From the NCBI GenBank assembly GCA_902788605.1, contig CADAKX010000025.1, positions 1 to 36,937 of the forward strand: DNA of 36,937 nt, read 5' to 3'. The notes under the pieces are model-generated. The model did not search any database, had not been told where the DNA came from, and saw only the letters and a program-made list of their open reading frames with translations. Positions within the stretch are counted from its first letter, which is position 1, and each line of letters opens with the position of its first letter. This DNA is from an uncultured Prevotellaceae bacterium. GTDB lineage: Bacteria > Bacteroidota > Bacteroidia > Bacteroidales > Bacteroidaceae. Both the position numbers and the translations under genes were made by a program. This document shows, in pieces, positions 23,484-32,220 of the stretch.

Positions 23484-24494
23484 ATGAGACGAATATCGCA
23501 GCGTGATATAGCTCGAAAGTTGGGTGTCAACGTGAGCACGGTGTCGAGAGCCCTGAGGGGACTCAGCGGCGTGAGCATGGAGTTGAAGCGACGTATAGAG
23601 CGTTTGGCAGAGGAGGGAGGCTACAGGCCCAACCCCTTTGCTGCTATACTGCGTTACGATACGACCCACACCATTGGCATCGTGGTGCCCGATGTAGCAT
23701 TCAATCAGTATGCACAGATTGTGAAGCGTATTGAGGCTGAGGCTCGCAATGCCGGCTATATGAGCATCATCACTGACAGCGACGATAGTTACGAGAACGA
23801 GGTGAACTGCGTCGAACTGCTGTTGAACATGCATGTGGAGGGCGTTATCGTCTGTCCTGCGCAAGACACGAAGGACTTTTCGCATCTGTTGCGACTGAAG
23901 AAGTTGCATATCCCTGTGGTCATCTTCGACCGTGTGCCAGACATCGACATCTCATCCGTGATGATCAACGATGTGGCTTCGGCCCGCTATGCCACCAAGT
24001 GTCTGATAGAGGGTGGGGCAAAGCGCATCGCCTTCCTGGGCGGACCCAACCAGCTGAAGCAGACCACAGACAGAAAACATGGCTATTTGAAGGCCCTGCG
24101 CGATCATGAGATACCTATCCGTGCCGATTTGGTGAAGTGTCACCACATCAGCTATAACTCAGGACTCACAGATACACTGGAGTTGCTCGACTTGCCAGTA
24201 CCACCCGATGCCATCCTGGCCTCTCATGGTCTGCTGGCCATATCGGCCCTTCAGGCTGTCACCAGTAAGGGGTTGCGAATCCCTGGCGATGTGGCTGTTA
24301 TCGCCTATATGACCGACTGGGTGTCAGAGATGTCCCATCCGCGTGTGTCGTTTATCAAGCAAAACCTGCGCGAGATCAGTGTCAAGGCCTTCCAACTGCT
24401 GCAAGACCAGTTGAATGGTGACGATAGCGTGCAGCACATCGTCGTGAAGGCCAATCTGGAACTAAGAGACAGTACGAAGAATAACAACCAATAA
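23484..24494 (+). CDS. LacI-family transcription regulator
   Basis: The 336-residue product begins with a LacI helix-turn-helix (RDIARKLGVNVSTVSRALRG, residues about 7-26) and hinge helix, followed by a periplasmic-binding-protein-like effector domain (about 60-330, TIGIVVPDVAFNQYAQIV; GVIVCPAQD; PDAILASHGLLAI). It should repress genes through the palindrome CGCAACGCRTTGCGT, found upstream of itself and at the esterase promoter, and release them on binding a sugar or related small molecule. The TonB-dependent receptor gene starts 14 bases after its stop, so receptor and S component are likely in its own autoregulated operon. Confidence 0.9.
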   Translation: MRRISQRDIARKLGVNVSTVSRALRGLSGVSMELKRRIERLAEEGGYRPNPFAAILRYDTTHTIGIVVPDVAFNQYAQIVKRIEAEARNAGYMSIITDSDDSYENEVNCVELLLNMHVEGVIVCPAQDTKDFSHLLRLKKLHIPVVIFDRVPDIDISSVMINDVASARYATKCLIEGGAKRIAFLGGPNQLKQTTDRKHGYLKALRDHEIPIRADLVKCHHISYNSGLTDTLELLDLPVPPDAILASHGLLAISALQAVTSKGLRIPGDVAVIAYMTDWVSEMSHPRVSFIKQNLREISVKAFQLLQDQLNGDDSVQHIVVKANLELRDSTKNNNQ

Positions 24495-24508
24495 TAAAAC
24501 TAAAGACA

Positions 24509-26431
24509 ATGAAATGCTTTTCGCTTTTCCTAATGCTATCGGCAGCCACGCTCTGTCAGGCGCAGAATGATTCTGTGAAGACCAGTCGTATTGCTGGTGG
24601 CATAACGACAGAACAGAACTGGGCATTGAACGAGATTGTTGTGACAGGCACGCGCAACCCTGTTGATGTGCGTCACCTGCCAATGACTGTGACTGTCATC
24701 GACCGTAAAACCCTGACCAAGGAACATCAAACGAGTATCTTGCCCACGGTGATGCAGCAGGTACCAGGTCTTTTCATCACCAGTCGCGGCATGATGGGCT
24801 ATGGCGCATCGACAGGTGCGGCAGGTGGCATCAACTTGCGTGGCGTCTCAGGTGGTGCTGGTCAGATGCTGGTGCTCATCGATGGTCATCCCCAGTACCA
24901 GGGCATCTTTGGTCATCCCCTCAGCGACAGCTATCAGACGCTGATAGCAGGTCGTGTGGAGGTGTTGCGTGGCCCTGCCTCTGTGATATACGGCTCTAAC
25001 GCCATGGGTGGTGTTATCAACATCGTCACCCAACCCATGTTCTTCGATGGTGGCAGTCGCACCCATGCCAATGTGGGCGTAGGTAGCTATGGCACCGTTC
25101 AGGCCGAGGCCTCTAACTCAACCGCCTTTGGTAATCTGAAAACCACCGTTGCAGGCCAGTATAACCGTTCTGACAACCATCGTCCCAACATGGGCTTCGA
25201 ACAGTATGGCGGCATGTTGAAGTTGGACTATGACATCAACAATGTGTGGAGTGCCAGGGTAGGTGGCAATATCACCCATTGGAATGCCTCGAACCCAGGC
25301 ACTGAGAGTCAGCCGAAACTCGAGAACGATCAGTATATCACGCGTGGCGAGGTGTCGGCCATGCTGTCGAATCATTATGGTCGTACCAGTGGTGCGTTGA
25401 GTGTTTATTCTAACTTTGGTCGCCATAAGATTAACGATGGCTATAATGCTGTGGGTGGTAAGCCCCAGACCGACCTCTTCCGTTCGAAGGATGCCGTTTC
25501 TGGCGTCTCTATTTACCAGTCGGCCCAGTTGTTCAGGGGCAACCGTACTACTGTAGGCTTTGATTATCAGCACATCTATGGCCGTGCCTACTATACCAAT
25601 CGCGAGACAGGTGAGACGGTCACCACTCCCCAGCGCCTGATGCAGAGCTCACACTCCCATGCCGATGAGTATGCTGGCTATGCCGACTTCCGTCAGGAAC
25701 TGCTTTCATGGCTGACCATCGATGCTGGTCTGCGCTACGACCACCACTCTGTGGCTGGCAGCGAGTGGATTCCTCAGGCAGGTGTTGTGGTACGTCCTGT
25801 CGATGCAGGCGAGATCAAGGCCATGGTGAGCAAGGGTTTCCGCCATGCCACCCCCAAGGAGATGTATCTCTATAAGTCGGCCAACGAGGACCTCGAGCCT
25901 GAGCGCCTGTGGAACTACGAGCTGTCATGGCGTCATCGCTTTGATGATGGCTTCACCTATGGCATCAACGCCTATTATATCAAGGGCGACAACATGATTC
26001 AGACGGTGACCATTGATGGCTCACCCAAGAATATCAATACAGGCGAGATCGAGAACTGGGGCTTTGAGACAGACCTCAGATATCCCCTGACTCAGTATTT
26101 CGACGTGATGTGTACGGCCTCCTATCTCCACATGAAGAACAAGGTCGTGGCATCGCCTGAGTCATCTGCCTATGTAGGTGTGGACTTCCACAAGGACAAG
26201 TGGTCGGCTACGCTCGGCTTGCAGACTGTCAAGAACCTCTATACCGAGGTGGGCAATAACGAGACAAAGGAGAACTTCACCCTGCTGAATGCCACTGTGA
26301 ACTATGCCCTCACCAAGAACGTGGGCCTGTGGGCACGCGGCGAGAACCTCCTGGCTCAGAAATACGAGATTAATCTGGGATACCCCATGCCCCGTGCTAC
26401 CTTTATGGGTGGCGTGAGTGTGAACTTCTAA
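24509..26431 (+). CDS. TonB-dependent outer-membrane receptor
   Basis: The 640-residue product has a signal peptide (about 1-19, ending LCQAQ) and a TonB-box-like ALNEIVVTGTR (about 39-49). The plug domain (to about 170) has VLIDGHPQYQGIFGHPL and VEVLRGPASVIYGSNAMGGVINI, split here as VEVLRGPASVIYGSNA and MGGVINI. A 22-strand barrel ends in FMGGVSVNF. Length and plug resemble the BtuB/FepA class for vitamins, metal complexes or hemes rather than SusC, which is larger and paired with SusD. It follows lacI and precedes an ECF-type S component, suggesting uptake of one small molecule across both membranes under LacI control. Confidence 0.88.
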   Translation: MKCFSLFLMLSAATLCQAQNDSVKTSRIAGGITTEQNWALNEIVVTGTRNPVDVRHLPMTVTVIDRKTLTKEHQTSILPTVMQQVPGLFITSRGMMGYGASTGAAGGINLRGVSGGAGQMLVLIDGHPQYQGIFGHPLSDSYQTLIAGRVEVLRGPASVIYGSNAMGGVINIVTQPMFFDGGSRTHANVGVGSYGTVQAEASNSTAFGNLKTTVAGQYNRSDNHRPNMGFEQYGGMLKLDYDINNVWSARVGGNITHWNASNPGTESQPKLENDQYITRGEVSAMLSNHYGRTSGALSVYSNFGRHKINDGYNAVGGKPQTDLFRSKDAVSGVSIYQSAQLFRGNRTTVGFDYQHIYGRAYYTNRETGETVTTPQRLMQSSHSHADEYAGYADFRQELLSWLTIDAGLRYDHHSVAGSEWIPQAGVVVRPVDAGEIKAMVSKGFRHATPKEMYLYKSANEDLEPERLWNYELSWRHRFDDGFTYGINAYYIKGDNMIQTVTIDGSPKNINTGEIENWGFETDLRYPLTQYFDVMCTASYLHMKNKVVASPESSAYVGVDFHKDKWSATLGLQTVKNLYTEVGNNETKENFTLLNATVNYALTKNVGLWARGENLLAQKYEINLGYPMPRATFMGGVSVNF

Positions 26432-26464
26432 GAAGTAACAATCAAAACTTAAAAACATAAAACT

Positions 26465-26968
26465 ATGGAAGCAAGTGTAAGACTCTATGCATTGAACTAT
26501 GACGAGGTGAAGACCTATCTGTGGGCTGCTGTGTTTGTGGCCTGCAACATGGTGTTGCCTCCTTTGTTCCACCTTATTCCTCAGGGAGGCGTCATCTTCT
26601 CGCCCCTGTCTCTGGTGATTCTCGCTGGTGCCTATAAGTTTGGCTGGAAGGCCGGCTTGTTGGCAGCCGTCCTGTCACCAATGACCAATCATATTATCAC
26701 AGGCATGCCTGCCATGGGCGTTCTGGAGGTGATGACCATGAAGCTCGCCGTTTTGGCGATGGTAGCTGGTCTGGTGGCCCAGCGTTTCAAGAGTGTCAGC
26801 CTGGCGCTCCTCGTGGGTGTGGTGCTGGCCAGCAAGGCCATTGGCGGCTTTGGCGAATTGCTGCTCACGGGTGGTATTGATGCCACGATGGCCGATTTCA
26901 TCATTGGCTGGCCTGGTCTCATTCTTCAGGTTGTTGGTGCCTGGCTCATTGTGAAATACGTGCGCTGA
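26465..26968 (+). CDS. ECF-transporter S-component-like membrane protein
   Basis: The 167-residue product is almost all membrane helix, with five or six spans (LWAAVFVACNMVLPPLFHL; GVIFSPLSLVILAGAYKFG; LAVLAMVAGLVAQ; ALLVGVVLASKAIGGFGELL; WPGLILQVVGAWLIV). Size, short loops and the AYKFGWKAGLLAAVLSP turn resemble substrate-binding S components of energy-coupling-factor vitamin transporters. The A and T energising proteins are not in the window and would have to be shared in trans. It follows the TonB receptor by 33 bases. The substrate is not identifiable; assignment to a named S family is not possible by eye. Confidence 0.7.
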   Translation: MEASVRLYALNYDEVKTYLWAAVFVACNMVLPPLFHLIPQGGVIFSPLSLVILAGAYKFGWKAGLLAAVLSPMTNHIITGMPAMGVLEVMTMKLAVLAMVAGLVAQRFKSVSLALLVGVVLASKAIGGFGELLLTGGIDATMADFIIGWPGLILQVVGAWLIVKYVR

Positions 26969-27004
26969 CATAACGGGCGTTGCCACAAAATAGTTGGTGA
27001 AAGA

Positions 27005-27036
27005 TTTGGCAGTCTGACCTATTTTGAGTAATTTTG
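27005..27036 (+). promoter_or_regulatory. Promoter of the acyl-CoA synthetase operon
   Basis: TTTG (27005-27008), 20 nt, TAATTTTG (27029-27036). It sets the gene start at 27061, because an upstream in-frame TTG at 27034 lies inside the -7 box. Confidence 0.8.
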
Positions 27037-27060
27037 CATCATCATTTTAAATGGGTAACT

Positions 27061-28869
27061 ATGCAAATCAATAGCCATCTCTCCCGAATGGTGCATGATG
27101 TCGCCGCAAAATATGGCGACCGCGAGGCACTGATATACAAGAATTTCGGGGGTCAACAGTGGAAATCGTGTACGTGGAATCAGTTCTCTGGCGTCGTCAC
27201 GCAAGTGTCTGACGCCCTTTTGGCATTGGGCGTTGGCGTCCAGGAGAACGTGGGTGTTTTCTCGCAGAACTCAGTACAGTATCTGTTTACTGACTTCGGC
27301 GCATGGGGCATTCGTGCTGTCACCATCCCTTTTTATGCCACCAGCAGTGAGCAGCAGATTCAGTTTATGGTCAACGATGCCCAGATTCGTTTCCTTTTCG
27401 TGGGCGAGCAGGAGCAGTTTGACAAGGCACGCCGCGTGTTCCCCACCTGTCGTTCGTTGGAGCGTATCATCGTGTTCGACTCGGCTGTGACGTTGCCCGA
27501 TGACGACCCCACCGTGATGTCGTTTTCCGACTTCCTGAAGATGGGCGAGGGACTGACGCATCAGGCCGAGGTGGCCAAGCGCCAGGAGGAAGCTACGATG
27601 AAAGATGTGGCAAATATCCTCTATACCAGTGGTACCACAGGCGATTCCAAGGGCGTTATCCTGACGATGAGTCAGTATTCTGCTGCGATGGAGGCCAACC
27701 ACAAGGATGTGCCTGTTGACGAGAACGACCGTGTGATGAACTTCCTGCCCTTTACGCATATCTTTGAGCGTGGCTGGGCTCTGCTGTGCATCAGCGTTGG
27801 TGCCCGTCTGATTGTGAATACCTATCCCCAGGAGGTGCAGAAGTCGATGCGCGAGCAGCATCCCACCTGTATGAGTAGTGTGCCCCGTTTTTGGGAGAAG
27901 GTCTATCAGGGTGTTCAAGAGAAGATTGAGAGCAGCGGCACAGTGCAGCGCAAGCTCTTCAAGCACGCCTTCGAGGTGGGTCGCAAACACAATATCGACT
28001 ATCTGGCAGCAGGCAAGCAGCCTCCTTTGGGTCTGCATTTGGAATACGAGTTGCTCAACAAGACCGTCTTTTCGCTGGTGCGCAAGGAACTGGGTCTTGA
28101 GAATGCCCATTTCTTCCCCACGGCAGGCGCCACCGTTTCGACCCATGTCGAGGAGTTTGTTCATGCCATTGGCATCAACATGGTGGTGGGCTATGGCCTG
28201 ACAGAGAGTCTGGCCACCGTTTCGTGCGACCACCTTGGCAAGCCCTTCCAGTTGGGCTCTGTGGGTCACCCCATCCAGGGCATCGAGATTAAGATCAGCG
28301 AGGAAGGCGAGATTCTGCTCAAGGGTCCCACTATTACCTGTGGCTATTATAATCGTGATGACATCACCCGTCAGTCGTTTACTGAAGACGGCTTCTTCCG
28401 CACAGGCGACTCAGGCTATTTCAAGGATGGCGAGCTGTTCCTGAAGGAGCGTATCAAGGACCTCTTCAAGACCTCTAACGGCAAATACATCGCACCCCAG
28501 ATGATTGAGTCGAAGCTGCTGGTCGACAAGTATATCGACCAGATAGCCATCATTGCCGACCAGCGCAAGTTCGTGTCGGCTCTCATCGTGCCAGAGTATA
28601 AGTTGCTGGAGACCTATGCCCGCAACCACGATATTGCCTTTAATAATCGTGAGGAACTGTGTCGCGACAAGCGCATCAACCGCATGCTGATGGAGCGTAT
28701 CGACACCCTGCAGCAGCAGTTGGCCCACTACGAGCAGGTGAAGCGTTTCACCCTGTTGCCCCATGCCTTCTCGATGGAGCGTGGCGAGTTGACCAACACG
28801 CTGAAGATCAAGCGTCGCGTGCTCAATGAGAACTATAAGGCAGAGATTGACAAGATGTACGAAGAATAA
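27061..28869 (+). CDS. fadD: Long-chain acyl-CoA synthetase (AMP-forming)
   Basis: The 602-residue product is an adenylate-forming enzyme that activates fatty acids to acyl-CoA. The phosphate-binding loop LYTSGTTGDSKG (187-198), the adenine motif GYGLTES, and the hinge region RTGDSGYF are present; a C-terminal lysine domain follows. Length and the FLPFTHIFERGW segment match the bacterial long-chain group. It acts at the inner face of the cytoplasmic membrane. The release factor gene starts three bases after the stop, so both share the promoter at 27005-27036. Confidence 0.88.
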   Translation: MQINSHLSRMVHDVAAKYGDREALIYKNFGGQQWKSCTWNQFSGVVTQVSDALLALGVGVQENVGVFSQNSVQYLFTDFGAWGIRAVTIPFYATSSEQQIQFMVNDAQIRFLFVGEQEQFDKARRVFPTCRSLERIIVFDSAVTLPDDDPTVMSFSDFLKMGEGLTHQAEVAKRQEEATMKDVANILYTSGTTGDSKGVILTMSQYSAAMEANHKDVPVDENDRVMNFLPFTHIFERGWALLCISVGARLIVNTYPQEVQKSMREQHPTCMSSVPRFWEKVYQGVQEKIESSGTVQRKLFKHAFEVGRKHNIDYLAAGKQPPLGLHLEYELLNKTVFSLVRKELGLENAHFFPTAGATVSTHVEEFVHAIGINMVVGYGLTESLATVSCDHLGKPFQLGSVGHPIQGIEIKISEEGEILLKGPTITCGYYNRDDITRQSFTEDGFFRTGDSGYFKDGELFLKERIKDLFKTSNGKYIAPQMIESKLLVDKYIDQIAIIADQRKFVSALIVPEYKLLETYARNHDIAFNNREELCRDKRINRMLMERIDTLQQQLAHYEQVKRFTLLPHAFSMERGELTNTLKIKRRVLNENYKAEIDKMYEE

Positions 28870-28872
28870 ACT

Positions 28873-29994
28873 ATGATAACACAAGATCAATTAAAAGACG
28901 TTTTAGACAGAGCAGACAAGCTGTTTCATTATCTGAAGATAGACCAGAAACAGATGGAATGGGAGGAAGAAGACCTCCGTACACAAGCCCCCGACTTTTG
29001 GGAAGACCCCAAGCGAGCCGAGGAGCAGATGAAGAAAGTGAAGGCCATCAAGAAATGGATTGATGGCTATAATGACGTGCGTACCAAGGCCGACGAACTT
29101 CAACTGGCCTTTGATTTCTATAAAGACGAGATGGTGACAGAGGAAGAGGTGGACGACGACTACCAGAAGGCCATTGCCGCCATCGAGGAACTGGAACTGA
29201 TGAACATGCTGCGCCAGAAGGAGGACCCCATGGACTGCGTGCTCAAAATCAACTCAGGTGCTGGTGGCACTGAGGCTCAGGACTGGGCCCAGATGCTCAT
29301 GCGTATGTATATGCGTTGGGCCGAGGCCCATGGCTATAAGGTGACCATTGCCAACCTGCTTGATGGCGATGAGGCTGGCATCAAGAGTGTCACCATGCAG
29401 ATCGAGGGTGGCGAGTTTGCCTATGGCTTCCTGAAGAGCGAGAACGGCGTGCATCGCCTGGTGCGTGTGTCGCCCTATAACGCCCAGGGCAAGCGCATGA
29501 CCTCGTTTGCATCCGTCTTTGTGTCGCCCCTGGTCGACGATACCATCGAGGTATATGTTGACCCTGCCAAGTTGTCGTGGGACACCTTCCGCTCGAGTGG
29601 TGCTGGTGGTCAGAACGTCAACAAGGTGGAGTCGGGTGTGCGCCTGCGCTATTGGTATACCGACCCTGACACTGGCGAGGAAGAGGAGATCTTGATTGAG
29701 AATACTGAGACGCGCGACCAGCCCAAGAACAAGGAACGCGCCATGGCTCTGCTGCGCTCGCAACTCTACGACCGTGCCATGAAGAAGCGTCTGGAGGCTC
29801 AGGCCAAGATCGAGGCAGGCAAGAAGAAGATCGAGTGGGGTAGTCAGATTCGCTCGTATGTCTTTGACGACAAGCGTGTGAAGGACCATCGCACCAACTT
29901 CGAGACGCGCGATGTCGATGGCGTGATGAACGGCAAGCTCGACGGCTTCATCAAGGCCTATCTCATGGAGTTCCCCATATCGGATGAAGACTGA
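28873..29994 (+). CDS. prfB: Peptide chain release factor 2
   Basis: The 373-residue product carries the catalytic GGQ (245-247) in SSGAGGQNVNKVES and the release-factor-2 recognition region HRLVRVSPYNAQGKRMTSFA. The stop-codon tripeptide is SPY (200-202), where the E. coli protein has SPF. It frees the finished chain at UGA and UAA codons. The gene is one continuous frame from ATG: the internal UGA and slippery CTT used by many bacteria for programmed frameshifting are absent. It follows the acyl-CoA synthetase by three bases and precedes a 46-codon gene. Confidence 0.95.
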   Translation: MITQDQLKDVLDRADKLFHYLKIDQKQMEWEEEDLRTQAPDFWEDPKRAEEQMKKVKAIKKWIDGYNDVRTKADELQLAFDFYKDEMVTEEEVDDDYQKAIAAIEELELMNMLRQKEDPMDCVLKINSGAGGTEAQDWAQMLMRMYMRWAEAHGYKVTIANLLDGDEAGIKSVTMQIEGGEFAYGFLKSENGVHRLVRVSPYNAQGKRMTSFASVFVSPLVDDTIEVYVDPAKLSWDTFRSSGAGGQNVNKVESGVRLRYWYTDPDTGEEEEILIENTETRDQPKNKERAMALLRSQLYDRAMKKRLEAQAKIEAGKKKIEWGSQIRSYVFDDKRVKDHRTNFETRDVDGVMNGKLDGFIKAYLMEFPISDED

Positions 29995-30020
29995 TAACTA
30001 ACTTAAAATATTTTTTTACT

Positions 30021-30161
30021 ATGGCTAAGAAGGAAAAGAAGCTCAATGCAAAGCAGAAGGCTTTCGCAAAGAAACAAGAACAGGAGGGACACAAGGTCAT
30101 CAACTGGATTTTCGGCGTGCTCATCCTGTTGGCCATCGTTCTCTGTGCCTATTTCATCTAA
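30021..30161 (+). CDS. Small membrane protein, 46 residues
   Basis: The frame MAKKEKKLNAKQKAFAKKQE continues through QEGHKVINWIFGVL to LCAYFI and a stop. It has a very basic, Lys-rich N-terminal half and one C-terminal membrane span (about 28-46), with the basic side expected in the cytoplasm. It starts 26 bases after prfB and ends 10 before the CYTH gene, in the same direction, with an A/T-rich leader. The composition and tight packing support a real gene. I do not recognise a named family. Confidence 0.7.
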   Translation: MAKKEKKLNAKQKAFAKKQEQEGHKVINWIFGVLILLAIVLCAYFI

Positions 30162-30171
30162 CCCCTGAGTT

Positions 30172-30657
30172 ATGAGTGGCATTGAGACCGAACGTAAATT
30201 CTTGGTGCGCGGCGACGACTATAAGCGTCGCGCACACAAGAGTTACCGCATCAAGCAAGGTTATATCTGTAGCGAGCGTGGTCGCACGGTGCGTGTGCGC
30301 CTGCGCGACGACCAGGCCTTCCTCACCATCAAGGGCCCATCGCTCGATGGAGGCTTGAGTCGCTATGAGTTCGAGAAAGAGATTACTGTTGACGAGGCCG
30401 AGCACCTTTTCCTGCTCTGCGACGATGGGTTTATCGACAAGACCCGCTATCTGGTGGCCAGTGGACGTCACACCTTTGAGGTCGATGAGTTTTATGGCGA
30501 CAACGAGGGCTTGGTGATGGCCGAGGTTGAACTCTCGTCAAGTGATGAAAGTTACGAAAAGCCCGATTTCATCGGCAAGGAGGTGACAGGCGACCGCCGC
30601 TACTACAACTCCCACCTCCTGAGGAATCCCTATAAAAAATGGAAGGATGAGGCCTGA
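30172..30657 (+). CDS. CYTH-domain protein (triphosphate tunnel metalloenzyme)
   Basis: The 161-residue product starts with the family signature ExExK (E5-T-E7-R-K9 in IETERKFLV). Basic and acidic strands that line the triphosphate tunnel follow (RVRLRDDQAFLTIKG; YEFEKEI; DKTRYLV; FEVDEF; AEVEL). Bacterial single-domain members hydrolyse inorganic triphosphate or similar compounds. Length is normal for the family. It ends the prfB run and faces the VanZ-like gene. Confidence 0.88.
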   Translation: MSGIETERKFLVRGDDYKRRAHKSYRIKQGYICSERGRTVRVRLRDDQAFLTIKGPSLDGGLSRYEFEKEITVDEAEHLFLLCDDGFIDKTRYLVASGRHTFEVDEFYGDNEGLVMAEVELSSSDESYEKPDFIGKEVTGDRRYYNSHLLRNPYKKWKDEA

Positions 30658-30688
30658 CCTCCCTTCCATTTCTTTTTATTGTTACATT

Positions 30689-31078
30689 TTATAATTTTCT
30701 CATTTTTACATTTTTCATCAGCAGTCCCACGCCAATGGCCAGGGTGCATCCTATGGCATCTGCAATGAAGTCGAGAAACTCGCCAGAGCGCGTCTCTGTA
30801 CAGGTGCCCTGCACGATTTCGATGAGGCCGCCCATGAGCACAGGAGCCAGCCATGCCCATTGCATCAGCCTCTTCCAGTTGAGCTGACGATGGTGGCGCA
30901 GATACTCCAGCCAGATGACTGAGCAGGTGCCCCCATACATCACGAAGTGCGTCCATTTGTCGAGGAAATTGATGCTGGGCAACTCCAGTTCCTCTGGTGG
31001 CATAAACCAGATGGAAAGATACCAAACGAGGGCGATACAGAGGAGCGAGAGGGGATATCTCTTGATGATTGACAGCAT
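30689..31078 (-). CDS. VanZ-family membrane protein
   Basis: The 129-residue product has four predicted spans and the VanZ pattern: a first helix ending SIWFMPPEEL, then FLDKWTHFVMYGG, a third helix, and EIVQGTCTETRSGEFLDFIADAIGC, split here as EIVQGTCTETRSGEF and LDFIADAIGC. VanZ proteins are small membrane proteins of unclear biochemical role, named after a teicoplanin-resistance factor; chromosomal Bacteroidota copies are common and not evidence of resistance. Its -7 box TAATTTTG (minus strand, 31110-31117) lies next to the rightward promoter of the acyltransferase gene. Confidence 0.85.
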   Translation of the reverse strand: MLSIIKRYPLSLLCIALVWYLSIWFMPPEELELPSINFLDKWTHFVMYGGTCSVIWLEYLRHHRQLNWKRLMQWAWLAPVLMGGLIEIVQGTCTETRSGEFLDFIADAIGCTLAIGVGLLMKNVKMRKL

Positions 31079-31109
31079 GATGCGTTGTTTTTTGTTTGTG
31101 AATAGGGCG

Positions 31110-31137
31110 CAAAATTACAAATAATTTCGTAAATTTG
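31110..31137. promoter_or_regulatory. Back-to-back promoters for VanZ and acyltransferase genes
   Basis: A leftward -7 box TAATTTTG (minus strand, 31110-31117) and a rightward -7 box TAAATTTG (31130-31137) are only 12 bases apart. Each would lie in the spacer of the other promoter, so the two transcripts probably compete. Confidence 0.55.
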
Positions 31138-31167
31138 CAACCGAAATAACTAAAAAGCAAGAGATTC

Positions 31168-32127
31168 ATGAAAGAAGCAGAGGCTGGAGGCCGTCGTCGC
31201 ATCGAGGAGTTAGACTATCTGAAATGCCTGTTGATTGTCCTGATGATCAGTTTTCATCTGGTCTTCATTGGCGATTCCTATCCCTATGCCAAGCAGGTGG
31301 TCTATACCTTCCACATGCCCGTCTTTCTGGTCATAAGCGGCTATCTGATGAATGTCCAGAAGTCGCCCGATCAGTATCTGCGCACCCTGCTGTTCTATCT
31401 CATCCCCTATCTCGTCATGGAGAGCGGCTATACGGTGATGGCCTCGTTGCTGCCCATCCGCGAGCATATCGACCAGTTGACCGTGGGCGTCTTCTTCGAG
31501 AAACTGCTGTTACACCCCCTGGGTCCTTACTGGTATCTTCACACCATGGTTGTCTGCGGACTGGCCTATTTTGGCGTCTTCCACCTGTGGCCTTTCCATC
31601 CCCTCTCGCGCATGATCCTGCTGGGCCTTGTCTTTGCCCTGCTGGGCTATTGGGGTGGGGTGGTTTCGCCCACGATGGCCTTCTATTTCCTGGCAGGCGT
31701 CGTCATCCGCCACAGTGGTGTGTCCATCCTCCAGGTGTTCCGTCCGTCGTGGCTGGCGTTGGCCGCCTTTGTGTGGTTGGCCATGTATCCCGTCAACCTG
31801 CAGTCATCTGCCCCAGGCGGCATCCTCATGGCCTATCTCTTCGTCAGCTTCGCCCTCGCCGCCTATCCCGTGGTGGGTCTTGTGTTGCGTCGTCCGTTGC
31901 TGTTTGTTGGTCGCAACACCCTGTCCCTGCTGCTTTTCTCGCCCATCTTCACCATCCTTTGCAAGTCGCTGGTGTCGCCCCTGTCGTTCGACCCCACGGC
32001 CATACTGTTTCTGGTGGTGTCGCTGGTCATCTGCATCGCAGGCAGTCTGATAATCACCTGGCTGATGGACCTCTTGCACGTCTCGCCCCTGTTCTTTGGC
32101 AAGCAGCGTGCCCTTATTTCCTATTAA
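31168..32127 (+). CDS. Acyltransferase-3-family membrane protein
   Basis: The 319-residue product begins with a short basic segment and then ELDYLKCLLIVLMISFHLVF, the first helix of acyltransferase-3 proteins with the conserved His. YTFHMPVFLVISGYLM and about nine more spans follow. Members move acetyl or other acyl groups to sugars or lipids outside the membrane, for example on capsule or O-antigen. No glycan biosynthesis genes are nearby, so the acceptor is unknown. It has its own promoter. Confidence 0.85.
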   Translation: MKEAEAGGRRRIEELDYLKCLLIVLMISFHLVFIGDSYPYAKQVVYTFHMPVFLVISGYLMNVQKSPDQYLRTLLFYLIPYLVMESGYTVMASLLPIREHIDQLTVGVFFEKLLLHPLGPYWYLHTMVVCGLAYFGVFHLWPFHPLSRMILLGLVFALLGYWGGVVSPTMAFYFLAGVVIRHSGVSILQVFRPSWLALAAFVWLAMYPVNLQSSAPGGILMAYLFVSFALAAYPVVGLVLRRPLLFVGRNTLSLLLFSPIFTILCKSLVSPLSFDPTAILFLVVSLVICIAGSLIITWLMDLLHVSPLFFGKQRALISY

Positions 32128-32187
32128 AATGGGAGATGCAAAAAGAAATAATTCGTTATTTTTCGTGGCAAATTCGTAATTATTTGC

Positions 32188-32195
32188 TAATTTTG
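32188..32195 (+). promoter_or_regulatory. -7 box before the sodium symporter gene
   Basis: TAATTTTG fits TAnnTTTG and lies 25 bases before the start codon; the -33 region has no clear TTTG at 20 bases. Confidence 0.5.
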
Positions 32196-32220
32196 CAGCC
32201 GAAAAAATAACAGAGTAGAA

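Noticed and set aside
27034-27060. TTG start of the acyl-CoA synthetase
   Set aside because: It lies within the -7 box of the gene's own promoter.
31224-32210. 328-residue frame overlapping the acyltransferase
   Set aside because: It is a +2 frame shadow rich in Pro, His and Arg; the acyltransferase frame has conserved helices and motifs.
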